From Flavobacteriaceae bacterium (GTDB lineage Bacteria > Bacteroidota > Bacteroidia > Flavobacteriales > Flavobacteriaceae), in contig DAOUPU010000154.1 of the NCBI GenBank assembly GCA_030625995.1, positions 1 through 6,176 on the forward strand: a stretch of DNA of 6,176 nt, given 5' to 3'. The position numbers and the translations under genes were made by a program. Position 1 is the stretch's first letter; each line of letters opens with the position of its first letter. This document shows, in pieces, positions 6,080 to 6,176 of the stretch. The notes beneath the pieces were generated by a model, which saw only the letters and a program-made list of their open reading frames with translations, ran no database searches and was not told the DNA's origin.

Positions 6080-6176
6080 CCTTCGGACAATAATTACATG
6101 CTTTCGTCCAAAAGGACTTGATATTGAAAACAAAAAGTTATTAATTTATACCTCTTATTTATTAACCCTAAATTTT

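Larger units (their letters stand above)
5805..6176. other. Gene-free AT-rich region at the right edge
   Basis: I see no supportable gene on either strand; every frame is broken by stops within a few dozen codons. The minus strand has a frame open from the edge to a stop at 6094 (about 26 codons) that could be the tail of a gene beyond the window, but nothing recognisable is in it. A possible hairpin joins CCTGC (5894-5898) and GCAGG (5912-5916), followed on the minus strand by GGTTTATTTGTT, a weak terminator candidate for an upstream gene. Two further inverted repeats are listed separately. The region looks like an extended regulatory or inter-operon spacer. Confidence 0.55.

Noticed and set aside
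6094..6174. Minus-strand frame open from the right edge as the end of an upstream gene
   Set aside because: There are only about 26 codons of AT-rich sequence without a recognisable motif, which is well within chance.

Overview
The window is AT-rich and reads like a Bacteroidota genome, probably Flavobacteriia, Cytophagia or a relative. Three secreted enzymes carry lipoprotein signal peptides, there are no clear Shine-Dalgarno sequences, some upstream regions match the Bacteroidota promoter pattern (TTG, about 20 bases, TAnnTTTG), and the gene content is typical of a polysaccharide-utilisation neighbourhood. All five supported genes lie on the minus strand, so transcription runs from the right edge towards the left edge.

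In transcription order the layout is as follows. Bases 5740-6176 carry no supportable gene but hold several inverted repeats, including a perfect 8-6-8 palindrome at 5783-5804 overlapping a candidate promoter. Then come a GH18-family lipoprotein (5739-4705, TTG start), a 150-base gap with a 41-base-period direct repeat, a five-bladed beta-propeller glycosidase-like lipoprotein of the GH43/GH32/GH130-like type (4554-3499), a 115-base gap almost filled by a 92-base imperfect palindromic element, a formylglycine-type (S1) sulfatase lipoprotein (3383-1956), a 169-base gap, a membrane-embedded AraC-family regulator (1786-707), a 93-base gap with an inverted repeat and a good -7 element, and finally the first 204 codons of a secreted penicillin-amidase-family N-terminal-nucleophile acylase (613 to the left edge).

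The three enzymes GH18, propeller glycosidase and sulfatase form a plausible small glycan-degradation set. The GH18 enzyme would cut next to N-acetylhexosamine residues, the sulfatase would remove sulfate esters, and the propeller enzyme would act on side or terminal sugars. All three are probably tethered to a membrane by lipid. This points to a sulfated, amino-sugar-containing glycan, but the substrate is an inference. No SusC/SusD pair is visible in the window. The AraC-type regulator and the acylase may be a separate unit: a membrane sensor-regulator followed by a secreted amide hydrolase, with an operator-like palindrome in the gap between them.
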